12,129 nt of DNA, from positions 1 through 12,129 of the forward strand of contig DBFL01000035.1 of the NCBI GenBank assembly GCA_002294285.1. Reading direction: 5' to 3'. Below the pieces are notes generated by a model. The model did no database searches. It had not been told where the DNA came from and saw nothing but the letters and a program-made list of their open reading frames with translations. How positions within the stretch are numbered: the stretch's first letter is position 1; each line of letters starts with the position of its first letter. This DNA comes from Candidatus Neomicrothrix sp. UBA881. GTDB lineage: Bacteria; Actinomycetota; Acidimicrobiia; Acidimicrobiales; MedAcidi-G1. This document shows, piece by piece, positions 1-7,632 of the stretch. The position numbers and the translations under genes are program-made.

Positions 1-21
1 ACGCCTAATAAGCGTTTCCAT
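1..21 (-). CDS. possible start of a gene leaving the window (very partial)
   Basis: Reading leftward, an ATG at 21-19 opens a frame that stays open to the window edge, giving only seven residues (METLIRR). It is preceded on the minus strand by a purine-rich GGAGGGGG about 8 nt upstream, a good Shine-Dalgarno match. An alternative ATG at 39 lies in the same frame but would overlap that ribosome site. Upstream lies about 230 bp with no gene, as expected of a promoter region. Nothing can be said about function. This rests on the SD plus an open frame only and could be chance. Confidence 0.25.
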
Positions 22-53
22 AAAGGAAGCCCCCTCCATTTGTGTACAAAAGA

Positions 54-75
54 CTGAATACAGATGCGTATTCAG
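54..75. repeat. perfect 8-bp inverted repeat, candidate operator
   Basis: CTGAATAC (54-61) and GTATTCAG (68-75) are exact reverse complements separated by the six bases AGATGC. There is no T-run on the plus side. On the minus side the following bases are TCTTTTGT, which is weak for an intrinsic terminator. Its size and symmetry fit a dimeric repressor site, and it lies about 33 bp upstream of the possible leftward gene start at 21. A weak terminator for the leftward ligase-crotonase transcript is the alternative. Confidence 0.35.
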
Positions 76-272
76 CGAATTTGAGTGTAAAGGAATCAGC
101 TAACAAACGTCAATGTCGGAATTGTTACAACAATGCGACAAAAAAACCCCTTAAATATAGGGCAAAACAGCAGTATGTTACGTTTTCTTAGTATAAATTC
201 TCGCAAAAATCCCTGCAAAATCAACATTTTTAATGTTTCAAATAAAAAGATGTTTATTTTTTATCTGGAAAA

Positions 273-1109
273 TTACATTTCTTTTGAATCAGTCTCCCTG
301 TAATCACCAAATGGTTTATCTCTCTCACTGAGCACTTTTGAAACATCACCTTCTTTGAAACGTTTCATGTACTCTTTTGATGATTTCTGGTGGAACCCCA
401 ATGCCTGTATTTCAGCGGTAGCTCTAATTCCTTCTCTAACTCCCATTGCTTCCATTGCACGGTGCACCGAACGTTTATTTAAAGCCAGTAGATCGGATGG
501 TATTTTTGCAATTCTGCCTGCGATCTCAATAACTGCTTCATCAAGTTGGCTTACGGGGAAAGCTTTATTGGCAAAACCAGAAGTTACAGCTTCTATTCCT
601 GTTATAGCATCGCCTGTCAAAAGTGCCTCCATTGCCTTTCTGAAACCCAAATACCATGTCTGCCACTGCATATCTGGAGGTGACATCAATCGAACAGGGG
701 GATAACCGATTTGAGCATCCTCAGCGACATATAGAAGATCACAAGCAGCGGCCAATTCCGAACCGCCTGCTAAACAATACCCATGAACTTGTCCGACAAT
801 AGGTTTAGACATATCCCACATTTCAAACCAATTAGACACAACATGTCTGGACCACCAACCGTCAGTAGTTGCTGAAGATCTCTCAACTGGATTATTTGCT
901 GATGACAGATCATAACCTGAGCAAAATGACGGACCACTACCTCGTATCACTATCACGGACACTTCACTGTCAGAATCAGCTTCTCTCAAAGCATCGAAAA
1001 TAGCTAAACGCAAATCATCATTTAATGCATTGTGTTTTTTAGGACGATTCATTGTTAATCGTCTGACACCTTTTTCTGGATCATCTAACAACAAAACTGA
1101 TTCACCCAT
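273..1109 (-). CDS. enoyl-CoA hydratase/isomerase family protein (crotonase fold)
   Basis: This 278-residue cytoplasmic protein is of normal length for the crotonase superfamily, which acts on acyl-CoA thioesters. The N-terminal motif MNRPKKHNAL (20-29) is typical. The oxyanion hole is formed by FCSGYDL (62-68) and HGYCLAGGSELAAACD (109-124). Glu118 aligns with rat mitochondrial hydratase Glu144. The position of the second catalytic acid, Glu164, twenty residues on, is Pro138 within IGYPPVR, so classical syn-hydration cannot be assumed. Isomerase, hydrolase or another crotonase chemistry is possible. The ATG at 1109 has a GGGAG ribosome site just upstream. It starts 25 bp after the stop of the ligase gene on the same strand, so the two are very probably co-transcribed and act on the same CoA ester. 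Family assignment is secure; the reaction is not. Confidence 0.9.
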   Translation of the reverse strand: MGESVLLLDDPEKGVRRLTMNRPKKHNALNDDLRLAIFDALREADSDSEVSVIVIRGSGPSFCSGYDLSSANNPVERSSATTDGWWSRHVVSNWFEMWDMSKPIVGQVHGYCLAGGSELAAACDLLYVAEDAQIGYPPVRLMSPPDMQWQTWYLGFRKAMEALLTGDAITGIEAVTSGFANKAFPVSQLDEAVIEIAGRIAKIPSDLLALNKRSVHRAMEAMGVREGIRATAEIQALGFHQKSSKEYMKRFKEGDVSKVLSERDKPFGDYRETDSKEM

Positions 1110-1134
1110 TTTTTCTCCCTGTCAGCTGTTTAAG

Positions 1135-2676
1135 TTACTTCTGAAAATTTTCCCAGTATGGAGCACGAAGTTTTCGTTTGTTTATCTTCCCCATTGTCGT
1201 CCTCCCTAAGTCATCCACAAATTCAATCTTCTTTGGGCATTTGTAATGAGTGAGATTTTCGCGACAATAATCAAGAAGTTCGCTTTCCGTCAGAGAAGTA
1301 TCAGAATCATCTCTGATCACAAGCGCTAAAAGCCTTTCTCCCATTTCACTGTCTGGAACACCTATGCAAGCAACATCTAGAACATTTTGATGTGTTATTA
1401 ACACCTGCTCAGATTCGGCAGGATAAATATTCACACCACCAGAAACTATCATGTCGGAAAATCTGTCAGTTATATATACGTAACCGTCTTCATCCAGATA
1501 TCCGATTTCACCTAAAGTGAAAACTCCAGGTTCTAAGTGTGCTTCTGCAGACTTTTCAGGGTCATTGTGATAAATAACTCCCCGTCCGGTTTCATCCCGA
1601 AAATAAAGTCGCCCTTCTATGCCCTGCTCCAATGGTAAGCCATCATCGTCAAAAATTAGAGCTTCAAATGGTGGTTTTGCTTTACCGACTGAACCCGGAT
1701 GCTCTAGCCACTCTTCTGAAGTGATACTACAAGTTGTACCGACCTCACTTGCTCCATACGCTTCAAACAATACCGGACCCCACCACTCGATCATTGATCG
1801 TTTGATCTCAATAGGGCAAGCCGCTCCTGTATGCGTAATCATTTTGAGAGATGAAACATCATACTTTTCACGCACTTCAATAGGGAGATCCAATAGACGG
1901 ACAAAATGAGTTGGAACCATAACCGAGGTTTCGATTTTGTAGTCAGAAATTGCCGACAGGGTTTTTTCAGCATCAAATCTGCCTAATACCACTACTGGGA
2001 CTCCGGCAACTAAATTACGCATTCCCGAAAGAGGTCCAGTGTGATACATAGGGCCCACTACCAGGTGATTCCCAAATTTTGAGAACCTACTTTCTTGAAG
2101 AGCTTCTACGTGTTCTTCAATAGTTCCGCCACCTGCGAACATCGTCGGAGGTAGATCGGTGCCTTTTGGGCGACCAGTTGTTCCAGATGTGTAGAGCAAA
2201 TGAGGCAAAGGTTTAAGGTTTGTAATCGGATCTTCACTAGAAGCCTCTTCATACCAACTGTTCCAAATCTCAAAATCGCTATACGGCTCTTTCTTGTCAC
2301 TCCAAGCGATGACTTTCTGAATCCCCGCAATCTGAGCTGCTTCTAATCCCCTTTCCACGGTTTCAGGACCCAGAAAAAGAACACTTGTTTCACTGTCCTG
2401 CAAAATGTACGCAGCTTCTTCAGCTGTTAGATGAAAATTCACTGGAACAGTAGAAGCTCCAGCCAGCAAGCCTGCCAAATGAGCTAATGCTGTTTGATTG
2501 GAGTTCTCTGCAAATACGGAAATCCGCCTTTGAGGCCCCAAGTCAGTTTCAAGGAGCCTGTTTACGGCGCGGTTGAGAATACCGTCAACATCATCCCAAG
2601 TAAGTGATTCCTTATCGTCTCGTATAGCTACTTGCTCAGGATTTTTTCGAGCCAATTCTTTAGCAAATTCTGGCAT
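1135..2676 (-). CDS. AMP-dependent acyl-CoA ligase (ANL superfamily, FadD-like)
   Basis: This 513-residue enzyme activates a carboxylic acid to its CoA thioester through an acyl-adenylate. Numbering from the ATG at 2676, the phosphate-binding loop YTSGTTGRPKG is at 162-172, YGASE at 307-311, the adenylate-binding region LGEIGYLDEDGY at 388-399, the hinge TDRFSDMI at 403-410 followed by SGGVNIYP, and the C-terminal catalytic lysine, in MGKINKRKL, at about 497. The frame extends four codons to a TTG at 2688, but that TTG overlaps the strong ribosome site GGAGG (2682-2686). The site is ideally spaced for the ATG, so the ATG is preferred. The usual TGD aspartate is Glu390, a conservative change. 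It is first in a leftward pair with the crotonase. The native acid is unknown; medium or long chain, steroid side-chain or cyclic acids are all possible. Confidence 0.93.
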   Translation of the reverse strand: MPEFAKELARKNPEQVAIRDDKESLTWDDVDGILNRAVNRLLETDLGPQRRISVFAENSNQTALAHLAGLLAGASTVPVNFHLTAEEAAYILQDSETSVLFLGPETVERGLEAAQIAGIQKVIAWSDKKEPYSDFEIWNSWYEEASSEDPITNLKPLPHLLYTSGTTGRPKGTDLPPTMFAGGGTIEEHVEALQESRFSKFGNHLVVGPMYHTGPLSGMRNLVAGVPVVVLGRFDAEKTLSAISDYKIETSVMVPTHFVRLLDLPIEVREKYDVSSLKMITHTGAACPIEIKRSMIEWWGPVLFEAYGASEVGTTCSITSEEWLEHPGSVGKAKPPFEALIFDDDGLPLEQGIEGRLYFRDETGRGVIYHNDPEKSAEAHLEPGVFTLGEIGYLDEDGYVYITDRFSDMIVSGGVNIYPAESEQVLITHQNVLDVACIGVPDSEMGERLLALVIRDDSDTSLTESELLDYCRENLTHYKCPKKIEFVDDLGRTTMGKINKRKLRAPYWENFQK

Positions 2677-2831
2677 TCTTACCTCCAAAACCTATGCCAT
2701 TATGCCAAATAAGAGACAAACCACTCGCAAACATTTTGGAGAATCAGACTTTTCCCACTTCTTATGACATCTATTATGCTGCTACCGTTCAAATCGATGC
2801 CATTGATGTAGGCAATTTTTGAGGAGGTTTT
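2677..2831. promoter_or_regulatory. divergent promoter region, ligase / kinase
   Basis: These 155 bp separate two divergent gene pairs, so they must hold promoters for both. On the minus strand TGGCATAAT (CATAAT at 2704-2699) resembles an extended -10 and would give a short leader before the ligase. On the plus strand TATTAT (2772-2777) is a -10-like hexamer upstream of the kinase, without a clear -35. The heptamer TATGCCA occurs twice, at 2693-2699 and 2701-2707, over the ligase -10 region. These assignments are from consensus matching by eye and are tentative. Confidence 0.4.
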
Positions 2832-3902
2832 ATGGATCTCAATGAGATACCCAAGTCTGCAAGTTCAATTACAGCTGAATGGTTGACGACAGCTCTTGCA
2901 CTTGAAGACAACCAACAGGTTCTTGAAGTTTCTGTTGAAGAGATGGAAGAGGGAGTCGGTTTTATGGGTGAAGTAGCTCGCTTACATTTGAAATTTTCCG
3001 ATGACCGTGAGGAGACATTGATTTCAAAAATCCCAACACAGGTTGCCGAAATTAGAAGCATGCTCGCTCCTGCAAGAATATTCGAAAGAGAAGCACGCTT
3101 TTTTGAACAAATTCAACCATTGATTCCTGAGATCACAGCTAACTGTGTTTATGCGGCAATTGACACAGAAAAGGATGACTATCTTCTTCTTCTTGAAGAC
3201 CTTTCTGATTTGCGAGAAGGCGATCAGTTGAATGGATGTTCAATTGACGACGCCTCATCTGCTTTAGAAGCTTTAGCTGAACTGCACAGAACTTTTTGGA
3301 ACAACAAAAACCTTGCGAGCTTTGACTGGCTCCCGGATATTAACAATGAAGGAATGAAAGTTGGTCGTGAAGTTTATGCACAATCCTTGCCAGGGTTTTT
3401 GGAAGTTTTCGGTTCTGTGGTTGATCCAGAAAACGAGGAGCTAGTTAACAGATTCGGCGACAACGTCCATCAGTTACTTGACCGTCTTGCCGAAATGCCT
3501 CTAACAGTAAGCCATATGGACTACAGAGCGGACAATTTGTTTTTTGCTGCAGACGGGTCAGTGAAGATCATAGATTTTCAAACTTTTAGTCGCCATGGAC
3601 ATGCAGAAGATGTTGGCTATTTTATTTCCCAAAATGTTTCTATCGAAGACCGTAGAAATAATGAAGATGACCTTTTGCGCACTTATCACAACGCCTTAAC
3701 TTCAGGTGGTATCGAATACTCTTTTGATCAGCTTCGCGAAGACTACAGGATAGGAATGTTGTATGGATGGGTGATTCCTGTTTTTGCTGTCGGAACTCTT
3801 GATTTCTCAAGTGAGAGAGCGGTCTCCCTTTGGACAGCAGTAATTGAACGTTGCCAAGCTGCATATATCGACCATGGCGTTAGTGATCTGCTCACTTCTT
3901 GA
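2832..3902 (+). CDS. APH/EcKL-like small-molecule kinase
   Basis: This 356-residue protein has the aminoglycoside-phosphotransferase/choline-kinase fold. Visible elements are a glycine-containing N-lobe loop (GVGFMG, 41-46), a candidate ATP lysine Lys66 (ISKIP), the alpha-C glutamate Glu87 (REARFF), and the catalytic HMDYRADN (His228, Asp230, Asn235). The metal-binding aspartate is Asp248 in IIDFQ. All key kinase residues are present, so it should be active. This branch (phosphotransferase/DUF1679/ecdysteroid-kinase-like) is common beside acyl-CoA genes in actinobacteria and is fused to acyl-CoA dehydrogenase in animal ACAD10/11. A catabolic hydroxyl substrate is therefore more likely than an antibiotic. 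The ATG at 2832 follows a perfect GAGGAGG (2821-2827). It is followed directly by an SDR gene, probably in one operon. Confidence 0.85.
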   Translation: MDLNEIPKSASSITAEWLTTALALEDNQQVLEVSVEEMEEGVGFMGEVARLHLKFSDDREETLISKIPTQVAEIRSMLAPARIFEREARFFEQIQPLIPEITANCVYAAIDTEKDDYLLLLEDLSDLREGDQLNGCSIDDASSALEALAELHRTFWNNKNLASFDWLPDINNEGMKVGREVYAQSLPGFLEVFGSVVDPENEELVNRFGDNVHQLLDRLAEMPLTVSHMDYRADNLFFAADGSVKIIDFQTFSRHGHAEDVGYFISQNVSIEDRRNNEDDLLRTYHNALTSGGIEYSFDQLREDYRIGMLYGWVIPVFAVGTLDFSSERAVSLWTAVIERCQAAYIDHGVSDLLTS

Positions 3903-3913
3903 AATCAGTCAAT

Positions 3914-4723
3914 ATGGGTAGTTTCTTCAGAGATCACACTTCTCGTTCTATCAAAGAGCTTATTTCCCTTAAAGGAAAATGCTCTGTTGTCACAGGTGGC
4001 GCTAGTGGCATAGGTGCGGGAATTGTAAAACGTTTAGCAGAAGCTGGTTCTTCAGTTGTCGTGGCTGATCTAGATTTGGAGCAAGCAGAGAAAACTTCAA
4101 AAGAGGTTTCAGAAATCACCGGAGCAAAAGTAATTGCAATCAAAGCGGATGTCTCTGACTCGCTGTCTCTTGCCGAAGTTGCCGAAACCTGTAAAGGAAA
4201 TTTTGGAAGTTTAGAAATCTGGGTCAATAATGCAGGCATCTTTCCTACGACTGGGCCTGCCATTGAGGCGAAAGACTCTTTTGTGGACAAAATGCTTGAA
4301 GTGAACGTCAGGGGTACTTTTGCGGGTTCAAGAGAAGCTGCTTTACACATGGATTCTGGTGGAGTGATAATAAACCTAGCTTCCACTCAGGGTCTGACGG
4401 GAGGACCCGGGATAAGTGCCTATACGGCATCAAAACATGCGGTCGTGGGCCTAACTAAAAGTTTGGCCATTGAACTTGCACCCAAAGGAATTCGCGTAGT
4501 TGCTGTTGCACCAGGTGTAATCGACACCCCTGGTGTTCAAGATCAACTTGAACCATTAAAAGAGGCTGGTATCGACATTTCGGCCGTTACATCAAATTCT
4601 CTTATGGGTAGAGCCGGAGTTCCTGACGATATAGCCAGAGTTGTACTGTTCTTAGCAAGTGATTTAGCTGACTGGATTACAGGTGCAACGATTCCTGTAG
4701 ATGCTGGAAAGTTAGCCGGCTAA
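3914..4723 (+). CDS. short-chain dehydrogenase/reductase (classical SDR)
   Basis: This NAD(P)-dependent oxidoreductase is predicted to interconvert an alcohol and a ketone. Numbered from the ATG at 3914 (269 residues), it has the cofactor loop TGGASGIG (27-34), Asp52 at the end of strand 2 favouring NAD(H), and NNAG (105-108). The complete tetrad is Asn131, Ser157, Tyr170 and Lys174. The C-terminal GAT.PVDAG motif is also present. The N-terminus has an unusual leader of about 18 residues before the Rossmann fold. The frame also allows a TTG at 3899 that overlaps the kinase stop as TTGA, which would add five residues and couple translation. Neither start has a clear ribosome site, so the choice is uncertain. 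Its position right behind the kinase suggests both act on the same hydroxylated substrate. The substrate is unknown. Confidence 0.9.
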   Translation: MGSFFRDHTSRSIKELISLKGKCSVVTGGASGIGAGIVKRLAEAGSSVVVADLDLEQAEKTSKEVSEITGAKVIAIKADVSDSLSLAEVAETCKGNFGSLEIWVNNAGIFPTTGPAIEAKDSFVDKMLEVNVRGTFAGSREAALHMDSGGVIINLASTQGLTGGPGISAYTASKHAVVGLTKSLAIELAPKGIRVVAVAPGVIDTPGVQDQLEPLKEAGIDISAVTSNSLMGRAGVPDDIARVVLFLASDLADWITGATIPVDAGKLAG

Positions 4724-4734
4724 AAATACCTTAT

Positions 4735-5145
4735 TTATAGATTTCTGTTTTCAATCCACCAAGGTTGAGCGTGAGCTGACAATCTGTTTGAATATGAATT
4801 CGCCAATTCACCCCATTCACTCGGAGGATTTTGATGATTAGTTTCAACAAGTTCTGATGCACCTTGAACGGGATCAACCCATTCAATTTTGATTTCTGAT
4901 GTTATTTCACGTAGTTCCGCAGCTAGTTCTTCATGATGAGAGCTAACTTGATGTTTCAGAAACCCTAAATAGTCTTTAAATGATGCTGACGTGTAATAAG
5001 TTTGACTTTCTGAACCTCTCCAGTATTCATATCTTACGACTTCATCCTCTTTTTCATGAGTTGCTGAAAAAAGCTCTTTTGCTATTTCTTCAAACCTTTT
5101 TTCTTTACCCTCATACACCTTTATATGTGCTAAAAAAGTCGCCAT
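4735..5145 (-). CDS. ABM-fold protein (antibiotic biosynthesis monooxygenase-like) with C-terminal tail
   Basis: This 136-residue protein has an N-terminal dimeric alpha/beta-barrel ABM domain of about 90 residues. It begins MATFLAHIKVYEGKEKRFEEI and has a YEYWRG strand (39-44) and helix residues including His65, His70 and His71. Small proteins of this fold include cofactor-free quinol or anthrone monooxygenases and heme-degrading enzymes, so the function is not fixed by fold. The remaining 45 or so residues form an atypical extension ending in QPWWIENRNL, rich in Asn, Ser and Trp. The ATG at 5145 has a GGGAG ribosome site upstream. It converges on the SDR gene with 11 bp between stops, and diverges from the P450 across about 73 bp, so it may share regulation with the P450. 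Confidence 0.75.
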   Translation of the reverse strand: MATFLAHIKVYEGKEKRFEEIAKELFSATHEKEDEVVRYEYWRGSESQTYYTSASFKDYLGFLKHQVSSHHEELAAELREITSEIKIEWVDPVQGASELVETNHQNPPSEWGELANSYSNRLSAHAQPWWIENRNL

Positions 5146-5218
5146 AAAAACTCCCTGCTTTTTATATTGTTATTCTTTCCAATATCCTCGAAGTACCTGT
5201 ACCTTATTTTTTAACTGG
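5146..5218. promoter_or_regulatory. divergent promoter region, ABM protein / P450
   Basis: This 73-bp spacer must drive both flanking genes. It contains an inverted repeat ATATTG (5164-5169) / CAATAT (5180-5185) with a 10-bp centre, and a tandem repeat GTACCT-GTACCT at 5193-5204. The P450 start has no ribosome site, and only AT-rich bases precede it, so a leaderless or very short-leader transcript is possible. The repeats are short and could be chance in AT-rich DNA. Confidence 0.35.
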
Positions 5219-6451
5219 ATGAAAATGACAACACCGAACCACATTGATTTATTCGATACGGAAACCCAAGAAGATTGGTTTCCTACCTACAAAGAATTAC
5301 GAGATGAGTTTCCTTGCTACCAGATTCCCGGTAGTAAGATTTTTGTCCTCACAAGATACGAGGATGTCATGCAGGTATTACGTCATCCCGATCGGTTCAT
5401 AAATGGATACGGCACTACTAGACATAAGTCGAGCCACGAAATTTATGTCAAAAAGGGATTTGAAAAGCGTTCAGTTCTAGGAACCAACCCGCCGGTTCAC
5501 AAACTCTACAGAGATATGGTTGACCCCCACTTCAATTTACAAGGTTCAGCCAAATGGTCAGAAAAAATAAGTGATCTTTCTCACAGTTTGATTGACTCTT
5601 TCTGCGCTGACGGTGAAGTCGAGTTTCTTTCTTCCTTTGCTTTGCCACTTCCTGTAACAATGATTACTACAATTCTGGGATTACCGGTTGAGGATTTAGA
5701 ACAACTAAAGAAATGGTCAGAAGCTTGGGTTTTACCGTTTTCAGGTCCGTTAAGTGAAGAAAAAGAAAACTGGGTTGCTGAACAAGGTGTCGAATTTCAA
5801 AATTACATTCTAAAACATGTTCACGAACGACGAGAAAATCCTAAAGATGACGTAATTAGCCATTTGACTCAAGGAACTTTTGGTGATGAACGTCCACTTA
5901 CAGATAGTGAAATTGTTCGAATTATTGACCATTTGTATATAGGTGGAAACGAAACAACTACTTTTGCACTTACCTCCGGACTTTGGATTCTTTTAAGAGA
6001 AGACGGGCTATATGAAAGAGTTCTTAACAATCGTGAACTTGTGGAACCCTTCATTGAGGAGGTTCTGAGACTTGAATCCCCAACACAGGGTCTGTACCGA
6101 ACAACTACCCAAGACGAAGAGTTCCATGGTGTAACGATTCCTAAAGATTCGACAATTCACATAAGATACGCAGCTGCAAATAGAGATGAACGAATGTTTG
6201 AAAATCCAGATGAAGTAAACTTGGAAAGGCACAATCTAAAACGTCATATGGCTTTCTCTTTGGGAGAGCATCACTGTCCTGGTTCAGGCTTATCTAGAAC
6301 CGAGCAACGTATAGCTCTAAATGTCGTTTTAGACAGACTCTCAGATTTGTCTCTCGATGAAAACAAAAATGACTATTCGCATATGCCTGGTCTAGTTCTC
6401 AGGTCTCTAAACGAGCTTCACCTTAAATTTAGCCCTTCTGAACCTAGTTAG
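5219..6451 (+). CDS. cytochrome P450 (soluble bacterial class)
   Basis: This 410-residue heme monooxygenase is of normal length for soluble bacterial P450s, with no membrane anchor. It shows the C-helix motif TNPPVHKLYRD (89-99), the oxygen-activating I-helix GGNETT (242-247), and the K-helix ExxR as Glu281/Arg284. The heme-thiolate loop FSLGEHHCPG (346-355) has Cys353 as iron ligand. All essential residues are present. It probably hydroxylates a hydrophobic substrate using electrons from a ferredoxin and reductase, neither of which is encoded in the window. A second ATG two codons in (5225) is an alternative start; no clear ribosome site distinguishes them. Its stop lies 6 bp from the convergent thiolase stop. 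It resembles P450s of sterol or terpenoid catabolism only in general context; no CYP family can be assigned. Confidence 0.93.
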   Translation: MKMTTPNHIDLFDTETQEDWFPTYKELRDEFPCYQIPGSKIFVLTRYEDVMQVLRHPDRFINGYGTTRHKSSHEIYVKKGFEKRSVLGTNPPVHKLYRDMVDPHFNLQGSAKWSEKISDLSHSLIDSFCADGEVEFLSSFALPLPVTMITTILGLPVEDLEQLKKWSEAWVLPFSGPLSEEKENWVAEQGVEFQNYILKHVHERRENPKDDVISHLTQGTFGDERPLTDSEIVRIIDHLYIGGNETTTFALTSGLWILLREDGLYERVLNNRELVEPFIEEVLRLESPTQGLYRTTTQDEEFHGVTIPKDSTIHIRYAAANRDERMFENPDEVNLERHNLKRHMAFSLGEHHCPGSGLSRTEQRIALNVVLDRLSDLSLDENKNDYSHMPGLVLRSLNELHLKFSPSEPS

Positions 6452-6457
6452 GAATTT

Positions 6458-7600
6458 TCAGCGTGAAAGAATGGTCACACCGGATATTCCCGGCGCACCA
6501 TAAACATGTGTATACGCCGTGCGAGGATCATTAGGAACCTGACGTTCACCTGCGTCTCCTCTGAGCTGTAAGACGTTTTCATATACTTGTCTCAAACCGG
6601 AAGCTCCTATAGGTTCACCGTTGGCCAAACAACCTCCGTCGGTGTTGACGGGGAACTTTCCATCTATCTCAGTTTCACCATTTTGAATCATGGACTCTTG
6701 CTCACCATGTTCACAGAAACCATTCTCCGCCATATGCATTACTTCAGCTCCACTCTCAGTGTCTTGTAATTGAGCAATATCAATATCTTCCGGTCCAATC
6801 CCTGCCATTTCAAAAGCAGCATTTGAAGCATCAACTGTTGGCCCCACACTAAATTCATTTGCTAGATGTGGTGAAAAGACCTCAAAACTTCCGAAACGAC
6901 GTGATTTCACTACACATGACTTTAGAAATACGGGGTTATCTGTATATTCTTTGGCTTTATCTGCTCTTACAAGCACGATTGCGACACCGCCTTCTCCCGG
7001 TGAGCAAAACATGTATTGAGTTAACGGGTAAGAAAGCATCGCTGACTCAAGGACTTCTTCTTCTGATAATGGTTTCCTACGCCATGCCATTGGGTTGATT
7101 GCCCCATTACGAAACGCTTTGGCAGAAACTTTAGCCAAAGTATTTTGACTAATTCCAAAATCATGCATGTACCGGTTGATTTTCATTCCAAAAAACTGAG
7201 TGGTCAGAGCCATTCCAGACTCTCCGTACCACTCCATTCTGTCCCCTCTGGTTCTAACCCTGAACGCACCTCTTTCATGTTTGTCAAAACCTACTGCAAT
7301 TCCAATATCGAAGGTTCCTGAACGAATTGCGTTGTAAGCAGAAATAAGCGCAGACCCGCCAGTTGCGCAGCCATTGTGAACATTTATGAATTGCAAACCT
7401 GTCAAACCAAGACGTGAAACCATCGTGTCAGGAGAACCAGCATCCTTACTGCCTCCGAAAGCAAACTCTAGGTCTTCCCATTCACACCTCGCATCAGCCA
7501 GAGCTCTCCTAACAGCTACTACGCCCTGATCCATTCCAGAAATTCCGTCATGACGACCGAATTCGTGCATACCGATTCCAACAATGGCGACATCATGCAT
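6458..7600 (-). CDS. thiolase-fold protein, probable Ltp2-type acyl-CoA aldolase subunit
   Basis: This protein has 380 residues from the ATG at 7600, which follows GAAGGGAAG. An upstream in-frame TTG at 7624 would add eight residues but lacks a ribosome site. The start MHDVAIVGIGMHEFGR and the block VHNGCATGGSAL, with Cys78 at the nucleophile position, identify the SCP2/lipid-transfer thiolase group. The other catalytic positions differ. The usual His of the HDxF block is Gln279 (QLQD), the usual His of GHPxGAxG is Glu329 (GEPIGASG), and the second cysteine region reads VYGAPG with Tyr367. With the DUF35 gene immediately upstream, this matches the pattern of the Ltp2-ChsH2 retro-aldolase of mycobacterial sterol side-chain breakdown rather than a true thiolase (inference). 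It lies 32 bp behind the DUF35 gene, so they probably form one operon and one complex. Confidence 0.88.
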   Translation of the reverse strand: MHDVAIVGIGMHEFGRHDGISGMDQGVVAVRRALADARCEWEDLEFAFGGSKDAGSPDTMVSRLGLTGLQFINVHNGCATGGSALISAYNAIRSGTFDIGIAVGFDKHERGAFRVRTRGDRMEWYGESGMALTTQFFGMKINRYMHDFGISQNTLAKVSAKAFRNGAINPMAWRRKPLSEEEVLESAMLSYPLTQYMFCSPGEGGVAIVLVRADKAKEYTDNPVFLKSCVVKSRRFGSFEVFSPHLANEFSVGPTVDASNAAFEMAGIGPEDIDIAQLQDTESGAEVMHMAENGFCEHGEQESMIQNGETEIDGKFPVNTDGGCLANGEPIGASGLRQVYENVLQLRGDAGERQVPNDPRTAYTHVYGAPGISGVTILSR

Positions 7601-7632
7601 TTTTATCTTCCCTTCTAATTCCAATATACATT

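Larger units (their letters stand above)
1..272. other. non-coding AT-rich spacer left of the crotonase gene
   Basis: Apart from the possible gene start at its left edge, this stretch holds no convincing reading frame. It is AT-rich, especially 180-272, and contains one perfect inverted repeat at 54-75. No strong GC-rich hairpin with a T-run follows the crotonase stop at 273, so its terminator is not obvious. Confidence 0.5.

Noticed and set aside
2..103. Plus-strand frame open from the window edge to a stop at 101-103, possibly the C-terminus of an upstream gene
   Set aside because: Only about 33 codons, no recognisable motif, and it runs through the perfect palindrome at 54-75. An open stretch of this size is expected by chance.
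355..705. 116-codon plus-strand frame within the crotonase gene
   Set aside because: It is opposite to a well-conserved crotonase, with no motif and no ribosome site of note.
2676..2688. TTG at 2688 as the ligase start, adding MEVR
   Set aside because: The TTG overlaps the GGAGG ribosome site that is ideally spaced for the ATG at 2676.
2832..3902. Aminoglycoside resistance function for the APH-like kinase
   Set aside because: The fold is shared, but the neighbours are catabolic and the sequence looks like the ecdysteroid-kinase/ACAD10-like branch; nothing points to resistance.
3934..4386. 150-codon minus-strand frame inside the first SDR gene
   Set aside because: It is antisense to a gene with complete SDR motifs, and its translation shows no family features.
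4712..4723. 12-bp palindrome TTAGCCGGCTAA at the SDR stop codon, considered as a bidirectional terminator
   Set aside because: It has no loop, so it cannot form a useful hairpin, and it is made of coding codons plus the stop. No T-run follows.
6458..7624. Assignment of the thiolase-fold gene as an ordinary acetyl-CoA acetyltransferase
   Set aside because: The two histidine positions needed for thiolase chemistry are Gln and Glu, and it is paired with DUF35, so a plain acetyltransferase label would mislead.
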